A stretch of 64,000 nucleotides of DNA from Chitinophagaceae bacterium (GTDB lineage Bacteria; Bacteroidota; Bacteroidia; Chitinophagales; Chitinophagaceae): contig CANFKE010000012.1 of NCBI GenBank assembly GCA_947447465.1, forward strand, positions 1 to 64,000. The letters are read 5' to 3'. Position 1 is the first letter of the stretch. The number at the start of each line of letters is the position of its first letter. The position numbers were made by a program, and so were the translations under genes. Under the pieces are notes generated by a model. That model saw only the letters and a list, made by a program, of their open reading frames with translations. It was not told where the DNA came from and ran no database searches. Positions 1-9,796 of this stretch are shown here, piece by piece.

Positions 1-3000
1 CAAAAGAAATGGGAGATGATGCAGGAGCTGCATCCTGGGGCCAAATACGGCCAATATATGGGTACTGGTAGTAGCATCACCGGTGCCTCTAACTCTATAT
101 TTACCAAATATTCTGTGTCTATTGTGGGGCAACCCAAGTATATATATCGTTACCAAGATAGTTGTACCGCTTTCTCGCTCCCGGATACTATTACTATAGA
201 CGGTGTTTTTTATGATAACCTGAGGACAATGGCTATTGACTCATTCATCATGCTGTACAATCTCACAATTACGCCAACCAGAGATCCCATAGCTGAGGCA
301 TTGTTGCCATTACATCCTGAATACTGCAAGCTGAAACAATGCTTTGTTGACACTTTCAGAGAACAATTACTTGTATTGCCCGATGCAACTGTGGCTGAAC
401 AGATGCACTTGCTGCTGATGGACAGTATAATAGCTCATGATCCTATTCAGCATTATCTTTTATCATATGGTTTTACCAACCCTTACGACTCTCTGGCTAC
501 TTATTCAGGGGGAGTTATTCCTCTGGATGTGCTTGTGCTTGAAAAAGCATATTGTGGTTGCGGAGATTCGATCATGAGTAATTACTGTATCTACGATCGT
601 TTTGGTTACGAGATAGGCAACAGGTTGCTCATAAATGATTTTGTGAAGGAAAGGTACTTTAATGAGGTAATAGACATTTATCTCAGCAACAGGCAGCGGT
701 TTATTGATGGTATTTTGTATGCCGCCGGAGATAGTTGCTGGCATTGTGCTAATGTAAGAATGACCCTTCAGCCTGCGCCCATTTTTCCTATAGGTACTAC
801 TACAGCAGGTGGTCCGGCGCCTATGTGGGCCGACTCCTTGTGGACAGGGGCGGGGCATACATCTTGGCTGCTATCTGCTTTCAGTGGGTTCTCGGGCACC
901 ACGTTTGGCGCAATTATGGATAGTGCCACGCTGGTCATGTATGATAGTGCCAGGTTAATTTACAGCGCCGGTGATTCGTTGATGTGTTTCGGGCAGATTG
1001 ACACAATTGTTGCACACCTTGATAATTGCGGTAGCGGTAACCCTGTTGTGCTATCAGGTATCAGAAATACGCTGGATAGTTTATGTGCGGCGCATGTTAT
1101 TCATTTCGGTGTATTTACGCCAGATATGATACGCTTTGCGATATTGCGCAATGGTGCCACGCTCAATGATTTTTGCAACCCTTACCTGGTCAGCTATGAT
1201 CTGCATATACCAACGGTTCCATTACCGTCGAGTCTCAACTGCCGGTCTGATAGCTTCTTTACTACTTTCAGAGATTATCTCAATGACACAGATATAATAG
1301 CCGTACTCAGGAATCCGGGAATTGTTCGTAAAGATACACTGCAGTTGCTCAGGGAATTTGAAAACAATGTATGGGGTTACGTGGGTGATGCCAATACGGA
1401 AGTCTTTGCGACCTGGGATCCGGTTGATACCTTATACAGGCTGTTTATTTACCCCGATCCGCTTTCGTCTGGCGGTACAGACACTGTAAGGATCTTCCTG
1501 AGAGGTACAGGCGGCTGCGGAAATGTGTTCAGTCTCGGTGATAGTATTGCCATTTTCGACGTGTCTTGCGTCAATACACTCACTGCACCGCCTGCTATGG
1601 GGTATATTAACAATTACAGCTTCGTTACTGATGTCCTGTCCTTTGTTCACGGCACCTCCAGCATGACTTTTAATGTATGTTCTGTGCTGGGATGGACCGA
1701 TAGCATACCCACTATGGTGCCGCGTCATAACGTGATAGCCGAATGTGTGCCTTGTACGCAAATGAGAAGTCTCTATAAGAGCTTTAGAGATACGCTACAG
1801 TTTCTGGGGGTAATGGGTACCGATCACCCCATGTACGATATGATGCTGCAACATTTTGTGAACTACAAATTGAGCAAGATCTATTCTGCCGGACAGTATA
1901 ATACATTTATAGAAAGTTGCTCACTGGCCGATAGTATGACTATGCCGATGTACTTCGGCTATGCCAATATGAAATTTGCCAATAGTGTTGATGCTGACGT
2001 TTTCATTGCCCTGCTCAACGCCTTAGACCCAACTATCTCCTTCTATGATATGTACAAGGACAGCGCAGTGTCAGGGGCAATTACAGTTAGTATTGATTTC
2101 AACCTCGTGCCCTATAGCAATTTGTGGTTGTTTAAAGACTTTATTGACAATTATACCGGATCGTATGTAGCAAAGGTGACCAATTCCAGTCTGGGCACCC
2201 TGCAGGGTAGCGATGTTATTGGCTTTTTTCATATTCCTGTGGGCACTGTTGTGCCGCCGGTTGCAACTATCCTAGGTTCGGGTGGCTCTGTTTCCGTAGT
2301 ACAGGACGCCAATATTGCAGGTGTATGGAACGGTACATTATACGAACCTAGAGACTACTATTATATAAAGGAAGTGACAGGGACTACACCGGCATATGAA
2401 GTGTCGAGAGCGCTGTATGAACTGCGTAGGTATTTCTACAATAATGGTATTAGCTCGGTTTTCGGTACGTATAAACAAAGTACAATCAACAATGATTACT
2501 ATAGGCCAGAGAAAATTGACTATCTCAATTATGCTTACCATTATCAGCAGCTACCGCCATACCGTGTGCTCGATTCACTGCAAGCAGAATACCTGGTTGC
2601 GCGTATAGCAGGCTATGCGGGTAGTGAGGCTAGCTATACCCAACCATTTAATCCTAATGTCATAACGAATCTTTACTTATCCAACGGAACATCTCTACTG
2701 CCGGGGTTTGATACCTTAAGGTATATTCTGCAGACCGTAATGGACAGTAACTTAGTCAGTCCCGGGCATGTTTTCTTTGATACTAACAGGGTACAGGTAA
2801 GGGTAGACGGGTCTATGTATGCCTATCGCTGTGCCGACGGATCATATTGGTATAGGTATTTTGGGGGAGGTGATACCCTGTATAATGTATGGGTGGCTAT
2901 GCCTCCATGGATACCTGGTTACAGTAGGCCGGCATACACTATTTTGTCTATAGGTCCACCGGCGGATATTACGCCGGCGCTGGGTGATACCAACTGCCGT

Positions 3001-6000
3001 TTCTTTACGCTGAATGTACAGTATCCCGGAGACACCGTAATTGTTCACGCCAAAGGAATGACCTCCTTTGTAATAGCTAAAAATATAGAGCTTTATGATG
3101 TGTTGCTGGGTAACCAACTCACAGGCATTAACGGCACTACCATGACCGATACCTTCCAGAACTGTGAGCGCGATATCCTCGGTTCAGCATTACGGCAAGG
3201 TAATGTTGATTATTCTGCCTATTACGATTCTGCACGATCGGCTATACGCAGTGGCTTCCTGGCGTGGATGCTCGATTCTCTGCAGGAACAATTGTTTGTG
3301 AGCTACATCAATCAGGATTTTAGCTATACCTTATATTACTACGACAGGGCTGGCAATCTTATTTCTACAGTACCGCCGGGGGGCGTAAAGAAGCTGGACA
3401 CGACACTGCTGGATGGCGTAAGCACTATAAGAGATACGTATACACCCGACAATCCTGCCTACCCCGATATGACCGGTGTAGGCGGCCTTGGCTTTATACC
3501 CTATATTCCGCAACACAATAAAGTAAGCCAATACCAGTTCAACTCGCTAAATCAGGTGCTCAACCAGAACACGCCTGATGGTGGAACTGTAACCTATAAA
3601 TACGATAAGACTGCCAGGCTTGTATTTTCACAGAATGATAAACAGGCACCCGAAGGCTACATGACTTACCGACTCTATGATCATCAAAACCGGATGATAG
3701 AGACCGGCGAAGCGAAGTTCCAGTGTCCTTATTTCGACCCGTTTTTTGCAGACCTGATAGTGCCGGGCTCCCTCCCTCCTTGTTATTTTGTTTATCCTAT
3801 TCCTCCAGACCCGAGTGGGTTTACACTGCCTGGTCAGGAGTATTCACCGTATTCCCCGGTTATCAGGTATTTCGATACTATGACCCACGACCAGATCATT
3901 GCCTACATACATACTATAGACAGGCGCGATGTGGTAGTAACGGTTTATGATACCGAAGCGGTGAACCTGCAAAACTATAGCAATCTTACCCGCCAGGAAA
4001 ATCTGCGTAAGCGCGTAGCAGTGGTTAAATATTTTGAGCAGATAGCTGGTGCGGATACCAGCCAGCAATATTATACCTATGCTAACCATTACAGCTATGA
4101 TATTGCCGGTAATGTAAAAACTCTGGTGCAGGACTTCCCTGCGCTCGATACGGTACAGCAGCGTTATAAGCGGATCGATTATGACTATGATCTTATTAGT
4201 GGTAAGGTAAACATGCTTAGCTACAACCGCGGTTATGCTGATCAGTATTATCAGAAGTATGCTTATGATGACGATAACCGGCTGACCAAAACAGAGACCA
4301 GTAATGATGGTCTGCTATGGCACCGTGATGCAGAATACAGCTACTACCAGCATGGCCCGCTGGCACGGCTTGAGCTAGGTGACCTTCGGGTGCAGGGTAT
4401 AGACTATGCCTATACCATTCAGGGGTGGCTTAAATCTATAAATGGCGATACCATAAATAAGGCCCTTGATATGGGCCAGGACGGATATGCTACCATTAAT
4501 GCCGGCGACGCAGCTGCCTTCACTATAGATTATTTTAAAGATGATTACAAGCCTATTGGTGGCACTACCGGCACTGTGCTGACCCATGTAACGCCCCAGG
4601 ATCTAAGCCTCTATAATGGTAACATAGCCAGACAGACGATGGCTTTCTATAATGAATTTATGCACCCTGGTTTCCAACGACTCAATAAACAATACGTTTA
4701 TGACCAGCTCAACCGGCTGCATAGTACTACCTACAATACTGTTGACGCCGCGGCTTTCTCGCTTACTCCTACCGAAAGCTATCGCAACCATTATACTTAC
4801 GACCCCGACGGTAATATATTGGAGCTAGTGCGCTATGGCGACAAAGTAGGAGTGGCTGTGGGTACCCCTATTATGGATAGCTTTGCCTACTACTATGGCA
4901 ATACCTATGGAGTACGCCCCAACCAGCTCTATGCCCTTACCGATGATGCGCCCTACCATTACGGCAATGATATAAGGTATCATACGGCCACCACACCACT
5001 GCCCGCTGGCTATTCATATGATGCTGTAGGTAATACATCAAAAGATCTGGAGAGTGGGCAGGACACTATACAATGGAACCTATATAATAAAGTGACCCAT
5101 ACCCGCAGTGTTAATGATAGCAGTCTTTTATCATTTAAATATGATGCGGGTGGTAACAGGGTAGCAAAGTATCATACTCTAATTACAGATTCCAATATAC
5201 AGCACACTAATGAATATTATGTACGCGATGCCTCGGGGAATGTACTGGCTACATATAAAGAGAAAATAATAGCCGATACATCGGATATTATGCAAAACAG
5301 AATGCTCTCATTGGGCGGACATGATATTTATGGTTCGTCAAGACTGGGTGTAAAGAGCTACTGGCCGCTACAAGTAGGTCAACAGTGGGATTATGCCCAT
5401 GGCATATATGATACCATACGCTTGTGGCAAAAGCGCCCGTGGTATAGCCTTGAATACCAGGACGTGATCAAAGATACTGCCCACTTGCCTTATGGCAATA
5501 TGATTACGGGCAGCTATTTGTCGTCGCATATTACTGGGCAGAAACAGTATGAATTTACTGACCATCTGGGTAATGTTCTGGCTACGGTAAGCGACGCTAG
5601 GCAGGGAATAGGTAGGGGTATCCCTACCGACTCATTTACCATAGTTGATTACCGGCCTGTGCTGCAGTCAGAGAGCGATTATTACCCGTTTGGTATGCTA
5701 ATGCCTAATCGTTACATTAATGACGTAGTTCCACATTCTACCTCTATTACAGCTACGGTGCTTAGTCCTGCAGTAGCCCCCGGTACTTATTACTCTTACC
5801 CTGGTTTATCACCATCGGGTTTTGTTGGCTCCGCATCTGCTAGCAGCGGTGGTACATACATGATCTTACATACCAGTACTACAGGTGGCGGGGCAGTTTT
5901 TCATGTAGGTCCGCTTACACCAGGTGTGGCGCAAGATGTATATATAACAGCCAGCGGTGGTACAGATGTATACAAGGCATGGGTCAATGCTCCCGATGCT

Positions 6001-7080
6001 GTTGCTTATGCGCAGGTGCTCATACCTACTTCAGCTACAGTCACAGCGCTGCACTTTACACCAACGGGAAGTTATATTGATATTACTATCGACAATCATC
6101 CCGGCCCTCCATTTCCCTCCAATCATATAAATATCTATGGGTTTACCACGTCAGCTGTTACCATGGTTCCGCAGAATGTAGTCACCACTATTGCTAATGA
6201 TGATCAGTATCAATATGGCTTTAACGGGCAAATGAAAGATAATGAGTGGGCGGGTGTGGGGAATTATTTGGATTATGGGGCAAGAGGGTATGATACGAGG
6301 ATAGCTAGGTGGTTGTCAAAAGACCCTTTATTTCTAAAATACCACTCGTTCAGTCCATACAATTATGCAATTAATTCTCCAATATTGTTTTCAGATAAGC
6401 AAGGAAAAGAAATTTATATTGCAGATCTAAACACTGGAGGTCGTGGTGTCATTGATAGAGTTAAATATGTGCCAGGAGAACCGTATGTTGGTAATAGTGA
6501 ATACATCAGGCAGGTAGTTAATAATTTAAATATATTGTTGGCAGAAAGTAAAACTGCTGGGGAGATCATTACGACTTTGGTGGAACAAAAAGATCAAGTC
6601 CATCAGATTCAAAATTTTGACCCCAGCCACCCAGTAGGAAGAAATTGGTATACTAAAACGGGTACATTAACATCCTATATACCCAATACTGACAATGGGC
6701 TAGACGGCCAAACAACTGAGACTGCCGCATTGATACATGAGTTAAAACATGGTTATGACAGATCACTTCACCGATTAAGAACTAGAGACATAATAGTAAA
6801 CGGTGAGAAACAATTTGTTGAGGCCGAATGGGATGCTGTAAATGTTGAAAACCAAATTCTTTATGATGAAGGCCAACCTTTACGAAAATCCTACGGAGGT
6901 ATCACAATACCGGATCAGGAATATTGTCAACCGTTAATAAATGACACTCCTCGTAAAACTGTAGCACCGATGGTTATTAATGAAGATGCTACAATTAATG
7001 TAATTATGGGTGGAGGCAAACAAATTATTACATCAGAAGACAAAAATGGGAAAACTTCAACACAAACGGTGACAAAATAA
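1..7080 (+). CDS. RHS/YD-repeat protein with C-terminal M91-like metallopeptidase tip (5' partial)
   Basis: The reading frame is open from base 1, so the true start lies left of the window; 2359 residues are visible. The first ~1100 residues show no domain I recognise. YD-type repeats (YYYDRAGNL, YDYD, YAYDDDNRL) run from ~1100 to ~1870, then EFTDHLGNVLATVSD, YYPFGM, and the RHS core YGFNGQMKDNEW near 2070 with YDTRIARWLSKDP. An extra ~150 residues sit between YYPFGM and YGFNGQ. The tip from ~2135 carries HELKH (bases 6736-6750) and a downstream EAEWDAVNVEN-PLRKSY block, the layout of the M91/NleD zinc peptidase family, with the later Glu as likely third ligand. RHS proteins are known to enclose and deliver polymorphic C-terminal toxins; delivery here is inferred. 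The tip is richer in A+T than the body, which suggests exchange. Confidence 0.9.
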   Translation, partial: QKKWEMMQELHPGAKYGQYMGTGSSITGASNSIFTKYSVSIVGQPKYIYRYQDSCTAFSLPDTITIDGVFYDNLRTMAIDSFIMLYNLTITPTRDPIAEALLPLHPEYCKLKQCFVDTFREQLLVLPDATVAEQMHLLLMDSIIAHDPIQHYLLSYGFTNPYDSLATYSGGVIPLDVLVLEKAYCGCGDSIMSNYCIYDRFGYEIGNRLLINDFVKERYFNEVIDIYLSNRQRFIDGILYAAGDSCWHCANVRMTLQPAPIFPIGTTTAGGPAPMWADSLWTGAGHTSWLLSAFSGFSGTTFGAIMDSATLVMYDSARLIYSAGDSLMCFGQIDTIVAHLDNCGSGNPVVLSGIRNTLDSLCAAHVIHFGVFTPDMIRFAILRNGATLNDFCNPYLVSYDLHIPTVPLPSSLNCRSDSFFTTFRDYLNDTDIIAVLRNPGIVRKDTLQLLREFENNVWGYVGDANTEVFATWDPVDTLYRLFIYPDPLSSGGTDTVRIFLRGTGGCGNVFSLGDSIAIFDVSCVNTLTAPPAMGYINNYSFVTDVLSFVHGTSSMTFNVCSVLGWTDSIPTMVPRHNVIAECVPCTQMRSLYKSFRDTLQFLGVMGTDHPMYDMMLQHFVNYKLSKIYSAGQYNTFIESCSLADSMTMPMYFGYANMKFANSVDADVFIALLNALDPTISFYDMYKDSAVSGAITVSIDFNLVPYSNLWLFKDFIDNYTGSYVAKVTNSSLGTLQGSDVIGFFHIPVGTVVPPVATILGSGGSVSVVQDANIAGVWNGTLYEPRDYYYIKEVTGTTPAYEVSRALYELRRYFYNNGISSVFGTYKQSTINNDYYRPEKIDYLNYAYHYQQLPPYRVLDSLQAEYLVARIAGYAGSEASYTQPFNPNVITNLYLSNGTSLLPGFDTLRYILQTVMDSNLVSPGHVFFDTNRVQVRVDGSMYAYRCADGSYWYRYFGGGDTLYNVWVAMPPWIPGYSRPAYTILSIGPPADITPALGDTNCRFFTLNVQYPGDTVIVHAKGMTSFVIAKNIELYDVLLGNQLTGINGTTMTDTFQNCERDILGSALRQGNVDYSAYYDSARSAIRSGFLAWMLDSLQEQLFVSYINQDFSYTLYYYDRAGNLISTVPPGGVKKLDTTLLDGVSTIRDTYTPDNPAYPDMTGVGGLGFIPYIPQHNKVSQYQFNSLNQVLNQNTPDGGTVTYKYDKTARLVFSQNDKQAPEGYMTYRLYDHQNRMIETGEAKFQCPYFDPFFADLIVPGSLPPCYFVYPIPPDPSGFTLPGQEYSPYSPVIRYFDTMTHDQIIAYIHTIDRRDVVVTVYDTEAVNLQNYSNLTRQENLRKRVAVVKYFEQIAGADTSQQYYTYANHYSYDIAGNVKTLVQDFPALDTVQQRYKRIDYDYDLISGKVNMLSYNRGYADQYYQKYAYDDDNRLTKTETSNDGLLWHRDAEYSYYQHGPLARLELGDLRVQGIDYAYTIQGWLKSINGDTINKALDMGQDGYATINAGDAAAFTIDYFKDDYKPIGGTTGTVLTHVTPQDLSLYNGNIARQTMAFYNEFMHPGFQRLNKQYVYDQLNRLHSTTYNTVDAAAFSLTPTESYRNHYTYDPDGNILELVRYGDKVGVAVGTPIMDSFAYYYGNTYGVRPNQLYALTDDAPYHYGNDIRYHTATTPLPAGYSYDAVGNTSKDLESGQDTIQWNLYNKVTHTRSVNDSSLLSFKYDAGGNRVAKYHTLITDSNIQHTNEYYVRDASGNVLATYKEKIIADTSDIMQNRMLSLGGHDIYGSSRLGVKSYWPLQVGQQWDYAHGIYDTIRLWQKRPWYSLEYQDVIKDTAHLPYGNMITGSYLSSHITGQKQYEFTDHLGNVLATVSDARQGIGRGIPTDSFTIVDYRPVLQSESDYYPFGMLMPNRYINDVVPHSTSITATVLSPAVAPGTYYSYPGLSPSGFVGSASASSGGTYMILHTSTTGGGAVFHVGPLTPGVAQDVYITASGGTDVYKAWVNAPDAVAYAQVLIPTSATVTALHFTPTGSYIDITIDNHPGPPFPSNHINIYGFTTSAVTMVPQNVVTTIANDDQYQYGFNGQMKDNEWAGVGNYLDYGARGYDTRIARWLSKDPLFLKYHSFSPYNYAINSPILFSDKQGKEIYIADLNTGGRGVIDRVKYVPGEPYVGNSEYIRQVVNNLNILLAESKTAGEIITTLVEQKDQVHQIQNFDPSHPVGRNWYTKTGTLTSYIPNTDNGLDGQTTETAALIHELKHGYDRSLHRLRTRDIIVNGEKQFVEAEWDAVNVENQILYDEGQPLRKSYGGITIPDQEYCQPLINDTPRKTVAPMVINEDATINVIMGGGKQIITSEDKNGKTSTQTVTK

Positions 7081-7090
7081 AATTGAAATT

Positions 7091-7609
7091 ATGAGAATAT
7101 TCATTTCAATCATCTGCGTATTTTTTTTTAACAATTGTTATTCCCAAATATATACGCGGGACAAAAAGAAATTTGTCAATATTGTACTCTCAGATACCGG
7201 AATGGGCGAAGGGAATTATCTTGCTTTAAAAGTTAAACAACGAGGTAGCGATTCGATTAAAGTTTTTGCTGCTCAAGCGCAATCTGTGTTTTACTATTAT
7301 CATGAAAAATTTAACTGGGATGGAAAAAAATTTATGCATAAGATGACCAAATATTTATTGTACGACCAAGTGTTGATAATTGATGACAAAGACGATTATT
7401 TCGACTTTAAGTCCCTCACGTCTTTAGATCAGTGTAATTGTAATAATAATGTTGATTCTATAGTTTCTATATTTAATAACCTACCTTTATATGCTAGAAG
7501 ATCATGTTTGATATATAATTTATTTAAAAAAAATATAATGGTTGGTAGATCTGAAAATCACGTGCATATAATTGAGCCTCCATCAATAAGGGGTAATGTT
7601 ACAGAGTAG
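7091..7609 (+). CDS. small secreted protein, candidate immunity partner of the RHS tip
   Basis: A 172-residue protein of no family I recognise. It begins with an N-terminal signal peptide (MRIF, hydrophobic ICVFFF, likely cleavage after CYS) and has a lysine-rich, aspartate-rich body. It starts 10 bp after the RHS stop codon, in the position where immunity genes of RHS toxins usually sit, and it is A+T rich like the tip. The C-terminus ends NVTE, and the lipoprotein gene at 11755-12159 ends NVTD with nearly the same bases. Immunity function is inferred from position only; a periplasmic location would suit protection from an incoming peptidase. Confidence 0.6.
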   Translation: MRIFISIICVFFFNNCYSQIYTRDKKKFVNIVLSDTGMGEGNYLALKVKQRGSDSIKVFAAQAQSVFYYYHEKFNWDGKKFMHKMTKYLLYDQVLIIDDKDDYFDFKSLTSLDQCNCNNNVDSIVSIFNNLPLYARRSCLIYNLFKKNIMVGRSENHVHIIEPPSIRGNVTE

Positions 7610-7742
7610 TTGGTGTGGTAGTTAATAAAGTATAACTATTTCATTTTTAATAGAAAAACATACTGAAGCAGAAATAATAAAAGTGGCAATGTACTCAATA
7701 TGTTGATAAACAAAAAAATAAAAGCAACTAAAAATACATAAC

Positions 7743-8024
7743 ATGAACAACTACTTTTAATGCTACTGGTAACGATAACGGCTACAGCTTATTTAAAAAA
7801 GCGCCAAGGCAGGCAAGGTAAAGCACCCTAAAACTGTACAGCAACCTGCCTCAGATACGGCACGGCCCGGTATAGGCAAAAAGCATTATGAATATGGAGC
7901 GCGGAGTTATGACCCACGTACGGCAAGGTATGGCTATGTGGATATTGATAGCGCCACTGCGGCAAAGTATGTTGCTACAAGGCCAACCTTACCCAAACGA
8001 AACAACGAACCTCAGACTAAGTAA
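7743..8024 (+). pseudogene. degenerate rhs 3' remnant
   Basis: One frame carries HYEYGARSYDPRTARYGYVD, the RHS core motif, and ends at TAA 8022-8024 after ATRPTLPKRNNEPQTK. Upstream the same frame has several stops (7758, 7770, 7776, 7794). A neighbouring frame from ATG 7760 gives MLLVTITATAYLKKRQ, like a signal or membrane segment, so a frameshift probably joined the two. No usable start precedes the core motif. It looks like the remains of an RHS tip that ended soon after the core. Confidence 0.6.
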
Positions 8025-8040
8025 TTGTGCCGATAAAACG

Positions 8041-8134
8041 AGCGTTTAAACAGCGCAGAAACTGTACGCTACTGCTATACTAATAATCGTTACAAATACT
8101 GTTGCATTTAACTCTGTAAATAGGTATAAGTGCA
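8041..8134 (+). repeat. 94-bp direct repeat, copy A
   Basis: It begins AGCGTTTAAACAGCGCA and ends GGTATAAGTGCA, and it matches 12208-12301 at 91 of 94 positions (differences G/C, G/A and A/G). It follows the rhs remnant and leads into the broken serine recombinase gene. Copies A and B lie 4167 bp apart and enclose the IS element and the second set of tip genes. Confidence 0.9.
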
Positions 8135-8139
8135 ACAGT
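8098..8139. other. inverted repeat at the edge of copy A (recombination site or terminator)
   Basis: Arms 8098-8110 (ACTGTTGCATTTA) and 8127-8139 (TAAGTGCAACAGT) pair at 12 of 13 positions around a 16-base spacer. The right arm is followed by TTTTATTTTG, so it could act as an intrinsic terminator for upstream genes. It also lies just upstream of a serine recombinase reading frame, where a crossover or operator site would be plausible. In copy B the right arm breaks after TGCA. Confidence 0.45.
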
Positions 8140-8162
8140 TTTATTTTGTAGCCTATCGCACC

Positions 8163-8429
8163 ATGTTGTACGGATATGTCAGGGTATCAACGGAGAAGCA
8201 AACAGTGGAAAATCAAAAACTTTCTATTGGCAGTTACATTAAAGCCAAAAGCCTGCCGGATAATATAGTGCGGGTATCAGAAACAGAGAGCTGAACAAAA
8301 AGCTATAAGAGCAGACAGTTGGGTGTATTGGTTGAGGAACTGCAAAAGGGCGATATTTTATTGATAAGCGAGCTGAGCCGCTTAGGTCGCAATATGTACG
8401 TTGCTCGTGCTCCGCCTGCCAAGCAGTAA
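8163..8429 (+). pseudogene. serine recombinase (resolvase/invertase) N-terminal remnant
   Basis: Reading from ATG 8163 gives MLYGYVRVSTEKQTVENQ, the resolvase N-terminus with the catalytic serine in RVST. After an in-frame TGA at 8292-8294 it continues KSRQLGVLVEELQKGD, then LLISELSRLGRNM, and ends at TAA 8427-8429. The rest of the catalytic domain and the DNA-binding domain are gone, so the product cannot recombine DNA. It lies right after the 94-bp repeat and just before the IS element. Confidence 0.8.
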
Positions 8430-8501
8430 AAATGTCCTGACATGCGCCATAGTTGCAGTAGTGACCCGTCCTAAAAGAACTTTACACTAGAATTATATAA
8501 T

Positions 8502-8867
8502 ATGAGTGTAAAAGTAAAAAGAAGGAATGCCAAACCGAAAACAGATATAGCCATAGTAAAGGCTGTTTTTTATGACATACAACATACCAACCTTACGCTG
8601 AGCCAGATTGCATCTAAGCATGGAGTAAGCAGCTCCAGTGTTGTAACACGTTGGAAGCAGAAGTATTGGGAGGATTTTTGTGGTATGGAAGAAAATAAGT
8701 TACCTGTGTCAAAGGATATCGGATTAGGGAAAGACGTACCGAACCAGATTACAGAACAAGCTTTGCGAGAGGCCGAATTGAAGATACTCTGTCTTGAAAC
8801 AATGATTGATATAGCTGAAAAGGAGTTCAACATCAGCATCAGAAAAAAGCCTGGCACCAAACAGTGA
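8502..8867 (+). CDS. IS3-family transposase OrfA
   Basis: A 121-residue protein with a helix-turn-helix near residues 25-60 (TLSQIASKHGVSSSSVVTRW) that should bind the IS ends, followed by a helical leucine-containing C-terminal segment (LREAELKILCLETMIDIAEKEF) typical of the OrfA oligomerisation region. Its frame ends four bases into OrfB (GTGA overlap). Near the 3' end lies the slippery heptamer A-AAA-AAG, so part of the product should be an OrfAB fusion. Confidence 0.9.
   Translation: MSVKVKRRNAKPKTDIAIVKAVFYDIQHTNLTLSQIASKHGVSSSSVVTRWKQKYWEDFCGMEENKLPVSKDIGLGKDVPNQITEQALREAELKILCLETMIDIAEKEFNISIRKKPGTKQ
8843..8849 (+). other. programmed -1 frameshift heptamer (AAAAAAG)
   Basis: The heptamer lies in the orfA frame as A-AAA-AAG (codons AGA AAA AAG). 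OrfB is in the -1 frame and is open from this point (AWHQTVSF...) through the OrfB start. A6G heptamers are the known frameshift signal in IS3-family elements and produce the OrfAB transposase. No stimulatory pseudoknot was worked out. Confidence 0.8.
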
Positions 8868-9772
8868 GTTTTATTAAAGAGCATTATAGCCCCCAGAGCC
8901 TGGAGGGCTTATGCCGACTGTTTGGTAAAACACGCCAGGCTTTTTATGATACCAATTGGCGAGAGGAGAAGCAAACTATGGAAAATGAGATAGTGCTGCA
9001 GGAAGTCAGCCGTATTAAGAGTAGTCAGCCCAGGATCGGAGGACGAAAGCTGCATTACATGATGAGTGATTTTTTAAATGTTCATCAAATAAAAATGGGC
9101 GGAGACCAGCTTTTTGATTTGTTATCTGTTCACGGCTTGTTGGTTCGCAAGAGAAAAAGACGGGTCTCGACTACCAACTCTTATCATAGGTTCAGGAAAT
9201 ACCCCAACCTAGTCCGCTCTTTAGAGATAGTGCGGCCAGAGCAACTCTGGGTAAGCGATATCACATACATAGCAACAGCTCATGGCTTCTGCTATTTAAG
9301 CCTTATAACAGACGCTTTTTCCAAGTTGATTGTAGGCTATAACCTGGAAAATACTCTGGCCACAGAAGGTTGCATAAAAGCACTGCAAATGGCTTTGCAA
9401 GGCCGGAAGTACCGTAAATATAGCCTCATTCATCATTCAGACAGAGGTATACAGTATTGCAGTAATGAGTATGTGCAATTGTTGCAGGAACAGCTGATCA
9501 ACATAAGCATGACCGAAAAAGGAGATCCTTATGAAAATGCCATTGCTGAGCGAGTTAACGGCATTTTAAAGGACGAGTTTACCCTCTATAATCAGTTTGC
9601 CAGCTATGAGCAAGCAAAGCTAAAAATTGACCAAAGTATAGCCATTTACAACACCGAACGGCCCCACGCAAGTTGTAACTACCTGACACCGTTGCAAGCT
9701 CATAACGAAGATATCAAACTTATTAAACGCTGGAAGAATTATAGCAAAAACAAAACTGATGATGAGCAGTAA
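8864..9772 (+). CDS. IS3-family transposase OrfB (DDE integrase domain)
   Basis: A 302-residue rve-type catalytic domain. The acidic triad is visible as D in VSDITYIA, D in HHSDRGIQY and E in NAIAERVNG, 35 residues apart as in DDE transposases; YNTERPHASCNYLTPLQ closes the domain. It starts with GTG overlapping the orfA stop codon and is probably made both as an OrfAB fusion and by reinitiation. Full length for the family. Confidence 0.93.
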   Translation: MSFIKEHYSPQSLEGLCRLFGKTRQAFYDTNWREEKQTMENEIVLQEVSRIKSSQPRIGGRKLHYMMSDFLNVHQIKMGGDQLFDLLSVHGLLVRKRKRRVSTTNSYHRFRKYPNLVRSLEIVRPEQLWVSDITYIATAHGFCYLSLITDAFSKLIVGYNLENTLATEGCIKALQMALQGRKYRKYSLIHHSDRGIQYCSNEYVQLLQEQLINISMTEKGDPYENAIAERVNGILKDEFTLYNQFASYEQAKLKIDQSIAIYNTERPHASCNYLTPLQAHNEDIKLIKRWKNYSKNKTDDEQ

Positions 9773-9796
9773 CTATCTTTGTAAAATCAGGAGTCC

